Shown here in pieces: positions 1 to 7,268 of a DNA stretch of 64,000 nucleotides. The stretch is from assembly GCF_963667045.1 (NCBI RefSeq), contig NZ_OY762934.1, forward strand, positions 4,780,501 through 4,844,500. Direction: 5' to 3'. Within the stretch, counting starts at the first letter, position 1. Each line of letters begins with the position of its first letter. Origin of the DNA: an uncultured Cohaesibacter sp. (GTDB lineage Bacteria; Pseudomonadota; Alphaproteobacteria; Rhizobiales; Cohaesibacteraceae). A program made the translations under genes and the position numbers. The notes beneath the pieces are model-generated. The model was not told the origin of the DNA, did no database searches, and saw nothing but the letters and a program-made list of their open reading frames with translations.

Positions 1-266
1 ATGATGGGGCTAAACGTTCTGATTTCTTTGATTGCCACCGCCTCATTCGATTTCGTCGCAACCAACTCATACTCAGAGACGACATTTTGAAACAGTTGAG
101 TTCGGAGCTCACAAGGGTGGGGCGTCAATTCAACGCTGAATATGAAGTTAGGATTGAAGCAGACGAGAAATTACCCAGCGTCGAACAACTTAATGACTTA
201 GAGGTTCGTTTATCGATCGAGGAAACTTCTTTTTCAGAAGTAATTGACTTCTGCTACAAGGCCTGA
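1..266 (+). CDS. C-terminal part of an unrecognised protein, cut by window edge
   Basis: An open frame enters from the left edge and ends at TGA 264-266, giving about 87 residues. It is charged and helical-looking (ends with the residues VIDFCYKA). I do not recognise the family. It lies just outside the repressor gene and may be prophage cargo or a neighbour of an integrase further left. No start is visible, so reality rests only on the open frame and ordinary composition. Confidence 0.35.
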   Translation, partial: DGAKRSDFFDCHRLIRFRRNQLILRDDILKQLSSELTRVGRQFNAEYEVRIEADEKLPSVEQLNDLEVRLSIEETSFSEVIDFCYKA

Positions 267-452
267 AGATCTACATCTCAGTCTAGAGTTTTCAACTGGA
301 TTGCACTTTGTAATCCTTTGATACTAAGCATCTACGGCGAATGCCTGCCCTGACCTGCGGCATCACAGCTTCATTTTGAATTGCTGAAGGTCTGATATTG
401 GGATGTTGTGAACTGGAAGTCCTCCGCGTATGAATGACCGCTTAGGGCCGTT

Positions 453-1232
453 TCAGCCAAATGGTCGAGCTGTGTTGGCCGGAACTATGCCACTTATCAC
501 GATGGCTTTCACGAAGACCGATTCATAATCCTTGACCTGGATGAGCTGTTCTTTGTCCGGGGCGTTGCGATAGTGCTCTGGTAGAACAAGCGGCTTCTGG
601 TAATGGGGGTCTGTGGACCAAGGATGGAACTCTATCCGGTTCAGTTCAAAGTTCAGGAAAACAAATTTGGCCGTGTATTCGAAAGTGCCGTCATCTTCTC
701 GGTGGCGTTCGATGATCACGAGGTCATTGTTTTTCAGGTCTTCAATGCCAGTACCATATCCTGCCAACTCCACACAGAGCAGTTCTGAGCCATGCGGGTA
801 TTGCTTGTTGATCGAATTCCCCTCGACCATGACGGTGAATTGCGCGTTGAGCGGATAGTTTGGATTGGGAGACATGTGTGAACGATGCTCTCCCGGTAAC
901 TCCTGGGTATTCTGATATTCACGCCACAGCCCGGCTGCAACGGTGCCGAGACGTGGCAATGTTACTTGTTCCTCAAAGAAATGATCATGATTGGTTGGAA
1001 CCACTCGGTCGGTGGCTTCCTTTGGCCCTTTGCCTTCTAACAGCCACTCTGAATAAGTCTCTAAAGCTTCAGCCATCAGTGCAATTGATTGGACTGTCGG
1101 ATTTCTGGTCTTGTCCCGAAAGATGTTGTTGAACAGATCCTTGCGCTTGCCGACACGACTAGCCGCTTCGGTCATTCCAATGCCGAGTTCATCAAAGCGC
1201 TGTCTAATTCTGTTTTTCAAACCATCATTCAT
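453..1232 (-). CDS. CI-like phage repressor, HTH plus S24 (LexA-type) peptidase
   Basis: This 259-residue protein is the probable prophage repressor. Residues about 8-65 form an XRE-type helix-turn-helix. Residues about 94-245 form an S24 self-cleaving domain: cleavage-site pair Ala100-Gly101 (TVAAGLW), catalytic Ser140 in VEGNSI, and catalytic Lys189 in YTAKF. By analogy with LexA and lambda CI, RecA-stimulated self-cleavage would induce the prophage after DNA damage. It is divergent from the Cro-position gene and is flanked by AT-rich operators. A TATAAT box at 1240-1245 (minus) sits only about 8 bases from the ATG, so the message may be leaderless as with lambda PRM. Confidence 0.9.
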   Translation of the reverse strand: MNDGLKNRIRQRFDELGIGMTEAASRVGKRKDLFNNIFRDKTRNPTVQSIALMAEALETYSEWLLEGKGPKEATDRVVPTNHDHFFEEQVTLPRLGTVAAGLWREYQNTQELPGEHRSHMSPNPNYPLNAQFTVMVEGNSINKQYPHGSELLCVELAGYGTGIEDLKNNDLVIIERHREDDGTFEYTAKFVFLNFELNRIEFHPWSTDPHYQKPLVLPEHYRNAPDKEQLIQVKDYESVFVKAIVISGIVPANTARPFG

Positions 1233-1234
1233 GA

Positions 1235-1268
1235 TTGTAATTATACACCATCAAAAATGTGTTGTATC
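1235..1268 (-). promoter_or_regulatory. Repressor promoter and operator (PRM-like)
   Basis: On the minus strand a perfect -10 TATAAT (1245-1240) lies directly upstream of the repressor ATG. No good -35 is seen 17 bases further (GATACA), as expected of an activator-dependent promoter. It overlaps TTGTAATTATACAC (1235-1248), an imperfect copy of the operator at 1292-1305. Confidence 0.5.
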
Positions 1269-1283
1269 GGTGGATAATGACAC

Positions 1284-1312
1284 TTGAAAAAGTGTATAAA
1301 TACACCTACGAT
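1284..1312 (+). promoter_or_regulatory. Early rightward promoter with operator in its spacer (PR-like)
   Basis: TTGAAA (1284-1289), a 17-base spacer, then TACGAT (1307-1312). The spacer contains the inverted repeat GTGTAT-AA-ATACAC (1292-1305), so repressor bound there would block RNA polymerase directly. Transcription would begin about 1319-1320, at the first ATG of the following gene. Confidence 0.6.
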
Positions 1313-1319
1313 ATTTGGC

Positions 1320-1580
1320 ATGATGATGATGCCAAACCAAATTGTAGCTTTGAGCGACCAGTTTTGTACTGCGAGCGGGATTTCCATAGCGACGCTTTCG
1401 AACCGTTTGTTCAAGGATGCTAGAAAGATAGAAGCCCTTCGTTCGGGGCGCGATCTTGTAACCGCTCGCTATCAGGCGGCGTTGGCCTATTTCGATGCGA
1501 ACTGGCCGAGTGATTTGGAATGGCCTTCTGGTATCCCGCGCCCATCGGTGGCGGAGCGGGAAGATGCTTCTGCAGCATAG
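1320..1580 (+). CDS. Small conserved alphaproteobacterial phage protein in the Cro position
   Basis: About 86 residues, divergent from the CI-like repressor. The central segment (TLSNRLFKDARKIEALRSG, then YQAALAYFDANWP) resembles a short family found next to repressors in alphaproteobacterial prophages, with an apparent HTH-like N-terminal half. A Cro-like or antirepressor role is inferred from position only. The frame is open back to a TTG at 1284, but that would place the operator inside the gene. The run of four ATG codons at 1320-1331 is a better start, and no clear ribosome binding site precedes it. A hairpin terminator follows at 1710. Confidence 0.6.
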   Translation: MMMMPNQIVALSDQFCTASGISIATLSNRLFKDARKIEALRSGRDLVTARYQAALAYFDANWPSDLEWPSGIPRPSVAEREDASAA

Positions 1581-1709
1581 TCATCAATCAAATTCTGAAT
1601 GCGGCGGGCCTGAGGCCTGCGCTGGTCCGGCGGATTGGTTTCGTCCTCCCGCCACTCTGCCGGACCTTTTGATTTGAGGTGAGCCGGTTCCGCATGACTC
1701 CCTCCAACT

Positions 1710-1742
1710 CTCAGGCCACAAATTACCCGTTTGGGGCCTGAG
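1710..1742 (+). terminator. Rho-independent terminator after Cro-position gene
   Basis: Perfect 8-base stem CTCAGGCC (1710-1717) and GGCCTGAG (1735-1742) followed by CTTTTATC. Placed between the first early gene and the CII-like gene, so it could be an early antitermination or attenuation point. Confidence 0.5.
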
Positions 1743-1808
1743 CTTTTATCCCACGCGAGAGAGTGCCAGTCACCGGCACGTCCTCGCCAGAAAGCAACGG
1801 TGGTGCCC

Positions 1809-2333
1809 ATGACGGCGATCAAGAATCCGGATGGAAGCGAGCGTTTGATCTCGCTGGAAGATGTCGAGGAAATCTCCGAGAAGACAGCGCAGTTGATGCG
1901 CCTTTGCCGTCATGGGGGCCACAAGGGGCGCAAGGCCCTGGCCGCGGTGACCCGCGTTTCTGAAACCCAAATCAAGCGCTATGAGGACAAGGGCGATCCT
2001 CTGATCATCCCGATTGATATTGTGGCGGAGATGGAGGTGCTTCTTGGATACCCATCTCTGACAGCCTGGCTGGCTGACATGCAGGGCTTTGATCTGGTGA
2101 AACGGAACGCGGGGCGAAACGAGAGCTTGCTCTGCCTGATGCAACGCAGCGTCAAGGAGAGCGCCGGTGCTCACGAAACCATCCTTGAAGCCGAAGAAGA
2201 CGGCATCCTGACGTTGGAGGAGTGGCGCTCGATCAAGAAGGAAGCTGCTGACGCCAAGGACGCCTTTGCTGAAATCGAAGAGAAGGCAAATCGGAACATC
2301 AAGCGGATGCGGGAGGTCGAAAACGATGGCTAA
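1809..2333 (+). CDS. Putative phage regulatory protein, CII-like
   Basis: 174 residues starting at ATG 1809 (MTAIKNPDG). The N-terminal part carries an HTH-like segment (ALAAVTRVSETQIKRYEDKG) and a recognition of lysis-lysogeny regulators annotated as phage CII in alphaproteobacteria is likely. The C-terminal 55 residues are charged and probably coiled coil (EEWRSIKKEAADAKDAFAE). The frame is open upstream to 1731 but that extension is Arg/Pro-rich and overlaps the preceding terminator, so I prefer 1809. Its last 8 bases overlap the next gene, so it heads the early operon. Function is inferred from position and motif. Confidence 0.6.
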   Translation: MTAIKNPDGSERLISLEDVEEISEKTAQLMRLCRHGGHKGRKALAAVTRVSETQIKRYEDKGDPLIIPIDIVAEMEVLLGYPSLTAWLADMQGFDLVKRNAGRNESLLCLMQRSVKESAGAHETILEAEEDGILTLEEWRSIKKEAADAKDAFAEIEEKANRNIKRMREVENDG

Positions 2334-2493
2334 AGGAAAATTGTCCCAATACCAGCAGCCCCGTTTCATTGGTCAGCACTGGAAGGAAGAGCGTCGGCAC
2401 GATGATCGTGGGCGGCCGCAGATCCTGTTTTCTATTGGGATGAGCAAGAGCAACCGAGTTACCCTGGCGCCGGTGCGGGGCTGGTTCCAATGA
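2326..2493 (+). CDS. Small basic phage protein, 55 residues
   Basis: ATG 2326 overlaps the end of the CII-like gene by 8 bases and the stop overlaps the next ATG by 3. The product is rich in Arg, Lys and Gln (QYQQPRFIGQHWKEERRHDD) and has no membrane segment. No family recognised. Translational coupling inside the early operon supports reality. Confidence 0.5.
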   Translation: MAKGKLSQYQQPRFIGQHWKEERRHDDRGRPQILFSIGMSKSNRVTLAPVRGWFQ

Positions 2494-2588
2494 GGACTAA
2501 GGATGGCCGCTTAGTTGAAGGTGTTCGTTTTGGAACTCTGACCTGTAAAGAGCATCTGGAAGCTAAGCTTTTGCGCGGGGAGGGCTAA
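2490..2588 (+). CDS. Tiny phage ORF, 32 residues
   Basis: ATG 2490 overlaps the previous stop (ATGA) and the frame ends 2 bases before the methyltransferase-like gene. Product begins MRTKDGRLVEGVRFG. It is filled in only by spacing: without it a 97-base gap would break an otherwise gapless operon. No function can be assigned. Confidence 0.35.
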   Translation: MRTKDGRLVEGVRFGTLTCKEHLEAKLLRGEG

Positions 2589-2590
2589 GA

Positions 2591-3277
2591 ATGGCTAGGG
2601 TTCTTGTTGCATGCGAGTTTTCTGGGGTTGTCCGGAATGCCTTCCTTGACCGGGGCCATGATGCCTGGTCGTGCGATCTGTTACCGACCGAGAACAGGCC
2701 GAACCGTCATATAACGGGCGATGTGCGTGATGTTTTGCACGAGGGGTGGGATTGCCTGATCGTGGCGCATCCTCCTTGCACGCGTCTGTGTCGGTCTGGG
2801 CGGCGCTGGCTATCTGGCAAGGGCAAGATGACACCGCCAAAGAAATTGCCAAAGGGGCGGACCTGGGGGGATATGAAGCAGGAATTTGAAGCTGGCATCG
2901 ACCTGTTTTTAGCCTGCTGGAATGCGCCTATTCCGCATATTGCACTTGAAAATCCGGAGATGCACGACTTGGCGCGTGATCGGATGCCGGATGATTTGCC
3001 AAGACCACAGATTGTGCAGCCTCACCAATTCGGACACCCGGAATACAAGGCGACAGGCCTATATCTCAAGAACCTTTCATTGCTGGCTCCGACTATCCAG
3101 CTTGTTGAACCTGAAAAGGGTAGTGACGAATGGAAAACTTGGCAGCGTGTTTGGCGCATGGGACCAAGTGACAAACGCGGGCACGAGCGGTCCCGCTTCT
3201 TTAGCGGCATTGCCGATGCCATGGCCGACCAATGGGGCCCAATAATTGATGAAACCGACCGGAGGTTGGCAGCATGA
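2591..3277 (+). CDS. Phage DNA cytosine methyltransferase-like protein
   Basis: 228 residues. The start MARVLVACEFSGVVRNAF resembles the SAM-binding FxG loop region of C5-cytosine methyltransferases, followed by an acidic strand (SCDLLPTE) and the catalytic-loop motif AHPPCT (PPC equivalent, about residues 59-64). Later motif ALENPEM resembles the ENV motif. It is shorter than typical Dcm enzymes and lacks an obvious target-recognition domain. This compact form is common in phage early regions and is often unannotated. Likely role is modifying phage DNA against host restriction; activity is not proven by sequence. Confidence 0.7.
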   Translation: MARVLVACEFSGVVRNAFLDRGHDAWSCDLLPTENRPNRHITGDVRDVLHEGWDCLIVAHPPCTRLCRSGRRWLSGKGKMTPPKKLPKGRTWGDMKQEFEAGIDLFLACWNAPIPHIALENPEMHDLARDRMPDDLPRPQIVQPHQFGHPEYKATGLYLKNLSLLAPTIQLVEPEKGSDEWKTWQRVWRMGPSDKRGHERSRFFSGIADAMADQWGPIIDETDRRLAA

Positions 3278-3513
3278 CCAAAACAGCAAACATGTTCGAC
3301 CTGCAGCGCGTCATTGACTTCCTGAAGCCCTATTGTGAAGGCGGTTTTGGTGCGAGCAGCACTGAGTTTATTTGCCGGTGTCTGGAATGGCGAGACGCGC
3401 GCGCTAGGGCTGCACTGTTAGCACTCAAGGAGCAAGGCAAGGTCAAACGGGATCACTGTGGGGGCTGGGTGTTGGTGCACAGCGATATGGGAAGGCAGAA
3501 GAATGAAAAATGA
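3274..3513 (+). CDS. Small winged-helix-like phage protein
   Basis: 79 residues, ATGA overlap with the methyltransferase-like gene. Residues about 10-70 look like a short winged helix (LKPYCEGGFGASSTEFICRC, then KEQGKVKRDHCGGWVLV). Such proteins in early operons often regulate or modulate DNA binding, but no specific family is recognised. Confidence 0.5.
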   Translation: MTKTANMFDLQRVIDFLKPYCEGGFGASSTEFICRCLEWRDARARAALLALKEQGKVKRDHCGGWVLVHSDMGRQKNEK

Positions 3514-3763
3514 GCGACCATTCCGACAGGAGGCTTACAGGCGCGAGCTTGTCGTCTGTGATGGCATTTCCGATGCATTTGAGAGGTGGCGCTCTTGCCT
3601 TGCGCCTCGGATCGTCAAAACATGTGGTCCGATTCTGACGTTGAGCTATCAGCAAAGCGGGCTTGGCAACAGAGAGGTTCTGGCTCTGGCGTTTTCATCT
3701 TCGGGAATGTGTAGCCGGTTTGTCGATGCGCTGGCTATGGCAGCAGTTGAAGGGAGGAGCTGA
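3503..3763 (+). CDS. Hypothetical phage early protein
   Basis: 86 residues from ATG 3503 (MKNERPFRQE), overlapping the previous stop by 11 bases. An upstream in-frame start at 3458 would overlap the previous gene more deeply and is less likely. Contains several aromatic and Ser residues and no membrane segment. Function unknown; kept because it fits the coupled operon exactly, its stop abutting the next ATG. Confidence 0.45.
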   Translation: MKNERPFRQEAYRRELVVCDGISDAFERWRSCLAPRIVKTCGPILTLSYQQSGLGNREVLALAFSSSGMCSRFVDALAMAAVEGRS

Positions 3764-4158
3764 TGGGAGAGAACCAATTTCTGATCATGAAGCGCGGCCT
3801 CTATTACGTGCAGGATGACGCCAAGCGAACGGGCATCAAGGCCCTTGCTGGCCGATATCCAATCAACGCACCAGAGTGCAATGCCCCAGATGTGACAGTG
3901 CTGAATGAAGATCTGGCGCCAGAGTTTGCCCCTGGCTGCTTTGATGACGAGAAGGTCGAGTTCCTTACCCAGCAGAATGAACAGTTGCGGGAGGAAGCTG
4001 AACGGCTGACAAAGGAGCGGGATCGACTGCAACAGCTTGCCAATAGTGCGAACGCAATTTTTTACAAAGATTTGAAAGTACTTGCAGACCGGAACAAGGC
4101 GCTAGAAGAGGCTCTGACCACAGAGCTATTGCGAGAAGAAGTAGGGGGAGGGGTATGA
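3763..4158 (+). CDS. Hypothetical phage protein with coiled coil
   Basis: 131 residues. The N-terminal 65 residues look globular (FLIMKRGLYYVQDDAKRTG). Residues about 65-125 are a strong heptad-type coiled coil (LTQQNEQLREEAERLTKERD). Starts on the base where the previous stop ends and overlaps the nuclease ATG by 4 bases. No known family. Confidence 0.55.
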   Translation: MGENQFLIMKRGLYYVQDDAKRTGIKALAGRYPINAPECNAPDVTVLNEDLAPEFAPGCFDDEKVEFLTQQNEQLREEAERLTKERDRLQQLANSANAIFYKDLKVLADRNKALEEALTTELLREEVGGGV

Positions 4159-4538
4159 AGGTTTCAGTTTTGGTTCTGTCTCTCTGTCTGGTCACCCCTG
4201 CGGCTGCGATGCCTATCTGTGGATTTGGCAAGCGTGTCACCTGTGTTGTCGACGGGGACACCTTTTGGCTCAATGGTGAGAAACTCCGCCTGAAGGACGT
4301 TGACGCGCCTGAGCTGCACGGCAAGTGCCGCAATGAGCGCCGACTGGCCAAGAAGGCGACCGAAGCTCTAGGATCCTTTTTGGGGCGCGGGCGGCTTCAC
4401 CTGCGCAGCTATGGGCGCGGATATTATGGGCGGGTATTGGTGACGGTCTCTGTTGGCGGTGTAGATGCTGGCGAATGGCTGGTCCAAAACCGTCTCGCCC
4501 GGCGCTGGCCAGACGGGCCTAAATGGTGGTGCCAATGA
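4155..4538 (+). CDS. Secreted staphylococcal-nuclease-like (SNase) endonuclease
   Basis: 127 residues with a Sec-type signal peptide (residues 1-18, cut near AAA-M). The OB-fold SNase core is compact: Ca-ligand region VDGDTF (32-37), catalytic Arg45 in KLRLKDVDAPE, Glu53, and catalytic Arg93 in YYGRVLV, all in the order seen in micrococcal nuclease. Export implies it acts in the periplasm, where it could degrade incoming or extracellular DNA; in a prophage this could exclude rival DNA. That purpose is inference. The gene is embedded in the early operon by ATGA overlaps on both sides. Confidence 0.8.
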   Translation: MKVSVLVLSLCLVTPAAAMPICGFGKRVTCVVDGDTFWLNGEKLRLKDVDAPELHGKCRNERRLAKKATEALGSFLGRGRLHLRSYGRGYYGRVLVTVSVGGVDAGEWLVQNRLARRWPDGPKWWCQ

Positions 4539-5464
4539 ACGAGGTAACGATTCATCGAGGGACACCGCGAGAGAATTTCACTGTTTTGCGCAATGAGATA
4601 TTCGAGCATGCAGAGCTTTCCATGGAAGCCCTTGGACTGCTGACCTATTTGATTTCTCGCCCGCGAGACTGGAAGGTCAATCAGAGCCACCTTAAAAAGC
4701 GGTTCGGGCTTGGGCGTGACAAATTTCAGCGGATCATGCGGGAATTGATCGCTGCGGGATATGTTGAGCGCAGACAGGGGCGCAGCGAGGACGAAAGCAC
4801 CTTTGGGACCGTGCAATATCATGTGTTCGATACACCGATAGAAACCTGTGAAACACAAGATACTCTGCTGCCTGAAAATCCGGTTGCTGATGAGAACAAG
4901 ACAGAACCGGACCAGAACGAACAGGAAACGGGTGCGTGCGTCGATCAGCAGCCTGAAAATCTGGTGACCAGATCATCAGGTGACCTGAAAACCCGCACCT
5001 TACTAAAGAAGGATTATATAACAAATAATACCCCCCTAACCCCCCGGGTGGGGGGAGGCGCTGCGCTGGCTGATGGAGATTGGGAAAAGCTTTGTGAAGG
5101 TTGGACCCTCGCTCTGGGAGACAGTTTCGAGCGGGCAAGACGCCCTTGGGCTCGTTTGTCCATGGCTGATCAGGGATTGGCATTGAAGCACGCCAAGGCA
5201 TTCCAGACGGACAAGCCGAAGGCCCATTTGACGACCTACATTCGCCAGAAGCGCTGGCAGAGCTACGAGCAGGCGGCGCTGAAGAAGCAGGCAAGCCAGT
5301 TTGTGTTCATCGAGAAGGGCACACCGGAATGGGAAGCCTGGAGTTCTCACAAGGGTGTGACGGCGATCTTCTCCAGCTTCAACTTTGAGCTCCGGAAAGA
5401 GGGGTGCTTCCAGCGCTCCCGCTGGCCTCCGGGCTATGAAGCTGAAACGAAACAAGCAGGCTGA
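4535..5464 (+). CDS. Phage replication-type protein with N-terminal winged helix
   Basis: 309 residues from ATG 4535 (ATGA overlap with the nuclease gene). Residues about 15-80 form a winged helix (LTYLISRPRDWKVNQSHLKK, then LGRDKFQRIMRELIAAGYV), the arrangement of phage replication-initiation and DnaT-like primosome proteins. The middle is a low-complexity linker. The C-terminal third (ARRPWARLSMADQGLALKHA) resembles the C-terminal domain of replication proteins in alphaproteobacterial prophages. No helicase or primase motif is present, so it probably recruits host machinery. A phage origin may lie in its linker-coding DNA near 5,020-5,060, but I see no clear iterons. Confidence 0.6.
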   Translation: MNEVTIHRGTPRENFTVLRNEIFEHAELSMEALGLLTYLISRPRDWKVNQSHLKKRFGLGRDKFQRIMRELIAAGYVERRQGRSEDESTFGTVQYHVFDTPIETCETQDTLLPENPVADENKTEPDQNEQETGACVDQQPENLVTRSSGDLKTRTLLKKDYITNNTPLTPRVGGGAALADGDWEKLCEGWTLALGDSFERARRPWARLSMADQGLALKHAKAFQTDKPKAHLTTYIRQKRWQSYEQAALKKQASQFVFIEKGTPEWEAWSSHKGVTAIFSSFNFELRKEGCFQRSRWPPGYEAETKQAG

Positions 5465-5819
5465 CGACGCGGCACGCGCCAGAAGCAAAACCGGGAAGAG
5501 GCAAAAAGCCCGCCTGGCAAAGACAACCGGAACCGGCTCACCCAAGACCATCGAAAAGAAGGCTTGGGACATGGCAACAGCAAAACGTTACGCAGACGAT
5601 AGCTACAACGAGCGCATGAAGGCGCTTAGACTTGGCGAGTTTGACGCCAGAATCTTCCGTATGATGGCCTCTGATGTGCCGTTACGGGTGATCGCCAAGC
5701 GGATAAAAATCTCCCCATATCATCTCACGCTTCACGCAAATGGTGTTCTCAAGGCATTCCGGGCTCCGGACGATGCCATCAAGCCGTTTCCATGGGCAAG
5801 AAGGGTTGTTGTGAAATGA
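5436..5819 (+). CDS. Small HTH-like phage protein
   Basis: 127 residues from ATG 5436, overlapping the replication-type gene by 29 bases. The first 40 residues are very basic (Lys/Arg), then a probable HTH (VPLRVIAKRIKISPYHLTLH). A second possible start is ATG 5571, which has a better purine-rich stretch upstream and gives 82 residues. Likely DNA-binding; exact role unknown. Confidence 0.5.
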   Translation: MKLKRNKQADDAARARSKTGKRQKARLAKTTGTGSPKTIEKKAWDMATAKRYADDSYNERMKALRLGEFDARIFRMMASDVPLRVIAKRIKISPYHLTLHANGVLKAFRAPDDAIKPFPWARRVVVK

Positions 5820-6409
5820 CGGATTGGGCAGAGGCGGAAAACAAGGCTGCTCGGGCTAGGGCAGGGCGGAAGCCGTTCCGAAAGATTGGTTCGGGCTGTG
5901 ATGGAAGGCTTGCCGGTGAGAAGGCGCTAAAGCGCGTGATGGTTGAGAACCCTGATGGCAAGGGTGAAATGGAAAAGGTGACGCGGCGCGTGATTGATCC
6001 GATTGAAAATCTGTTTGCTCGTGGTCGGCTGGATGACTTGCAGCACAGGGCAGCCCACATCGTGCGCAAGGCGGTCGAGGGGATGAGCCAGAGTGTAGGC
6101 TCGATTGATCCTGAGCGGATCCGCGTTGATGGCGGCGGAGCTGGTGACGCCACGGTGCGCATTCTGGAAGCCGGGGAAGTGCTGCAGCGTGCGCAGCGGG
6201 CTGTGGAGCTGGAAATGGGGCGCGAGGGCTGGAATGTGGTCCGGCGCGTGGCTGGCGACGGGGAGGCCCTTACCGTCGTGGCGTTTGACTTTGTCGTTTC
6301 GGCTGAAGAGACGAAAAACGGCGGTGTCAGCAGGGAAGCCAAGGCCTACGCTAGCCGGGCGCTGCAATTGGGGCTCAACTGTGTGGCTGAAGAGTTTGGG
6401 CTCCTATGA
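5816..6409 (+). CDS. Phage protein resembling DUF6456-type
   Basis: 197 residues from ATG 5816 (ATGA overlap). The C-terminal half (residues about 100-195, VRILEAGEVLQRAQRAVELE and VAFDFVVSAEET) resembles a domain widespread in Rhizobiales prophages that sits at the end of early operons. Such a position would suit a late regulator, but this is inference. It ends the plus-strand early operon and converges on the XRE gene, overlapping it by 6 bases. Confidence 0.5.
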   Translation: MTDWAEAENKAARARAGRKPFRKIGSGCDGRLAGEKALKRVMVENPDGKGEMEKVTRRVIDPIENLFARGRLDDLQHRAAHIVRKAVEGMSQSVGSIDPERIRVDGGGAGDATVRILEAGEVLQRAQRAVELEMGREGWNVVRRVAGDGEALTVVAFDFVVSAEETKNGGVSREAKAYASRALQLGLNCVAEEFGLL

Positions 6410-6652
6410 AGAACCAAGAGGCCAGTCTTTGGGACGAAAGCCAGATAGATAGGCATCAATCAAGCGTCGGTGGATGTTATTCACCGGCTTCTCTCCGCGT
6501 TCCATGCGGCTGATTTGCTGTCTCATGTTTCCACTCGGCTTATAGCCGAACATCAGACCAAGCTCGAACTGGGATAGGCCAAGCGCTTCACGCGCATTTT
6601 TAAGGTCTTCGCCTGTCATGCCTTCTTGCGGGTATGCTTCGTTGTCAATCAT
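6404..6652 (-). CDS. XRE-family regulator, 82 residues
   Basis: A compact HTH_3/XRE protein: LKNAREALGLSQFELGLMFG, followed by the recognition region NMRQQISRMERGEKPV. It is the last gene of a three-gene minus-strand operon, overlapping its upstream neighbour by 8 bases. The best candidate target is the operator inside the promoter at 7816-7844, which would make the operon autoregulated. It could be a second immunity repressor or a superinfection-control protein. Confidence 0.75.
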   Translation of the reverse strand: MIDNEAYPQEGMTGEDLKNAREALGLSQFELGLMFGYKPSGNMRQQISRMERGEKPVNNIHRRLIDAYLSGFRPKDWPLGSS

Positions 6653-7268
6653 GGTCTTTTCTCAGTTTCTGGAAAGCTCTGGCCAGATCAAGGGCGAGGG
6701 CTGGGCTTAGGCTCTTCATGGTCAGTTCGATATAGCCGGAATCGCGTATTTCAAACTGACCATACCCATTTTTAGACATGCCAAAAAGGTCAATGTGGGT
6801 GGTATCGCTCCAATTGCTTTGTGTCGGGTTCTTTTTGCCCAATATGGCGCATATTTTCTGCACAAGGTCTCGTTGTTCCTGGGTGACTGCATAGGCATCT
6901 GCAAGCGCTTTTGTTGCTTTGATCGCTCCGGGTATGGCCGGTTCTATGACATGTGTCCGGATCTCGGATGCGACCCGCTCGGGGTGAGACAAAAAGCGAT
7001 CCGAGCGAATGGCACGCTTGGGAATGCGATTGTCTTTTATGAAGTGATGCAAGGGGTAGCTGCAACGCTTTGGGCCTTCATGATAAGGCACGCTCACCCG
7101 AGCTATGATCTTTCCGTTTTCATTGAGCGGGCCTTGCTGCACAAAGCCTACAAGCAGGGGGAAATCCGGGTGGCGATACTGCAGAAAGCCCATTCCATCT
7201 TTTTCCTCTTCGAGGCTGCCAAGCGTAAGCTTGACAACCTCTCTGATGTGTTTTGAAAGAACCGACAT
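6645..7268 (-). CDS. Hypothetical protein between J-domain and XRE genes
   Basis: 207 residues, mixed alpha/beta, no signal peptide or membrane segment. The segments YRHPDFPLLVGFVQQG and RVSVPYHEGPKRCSYPLHHF are not from a family I know. It overlaps the XRE gene by 8 bases and abuts the J-domain gene by one base, so the three are co-translated. Partnership with the J-domain protein, for example as its client, is plausible but only inferred. Confidence 0.55.
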   Translation of the reverse strand: MSVLSKHIREVVKLTLGSLEEEKDGMGFLQYRHPDFPLLVGFVQQGPLNENGKIIARVSVPYHEGPKRCSYPLHHFIKDNRIPKRAIRSDRFLSHPERVASEIRTHVIEPAIPGAIKATKALADAYAVTQEQRDLVQKICAILGKKNPTQSNWSDTTHIDLFGMSKNGYGQFEIRDSGYIELTMKSLSPALALDLARAFQKLRKDHD

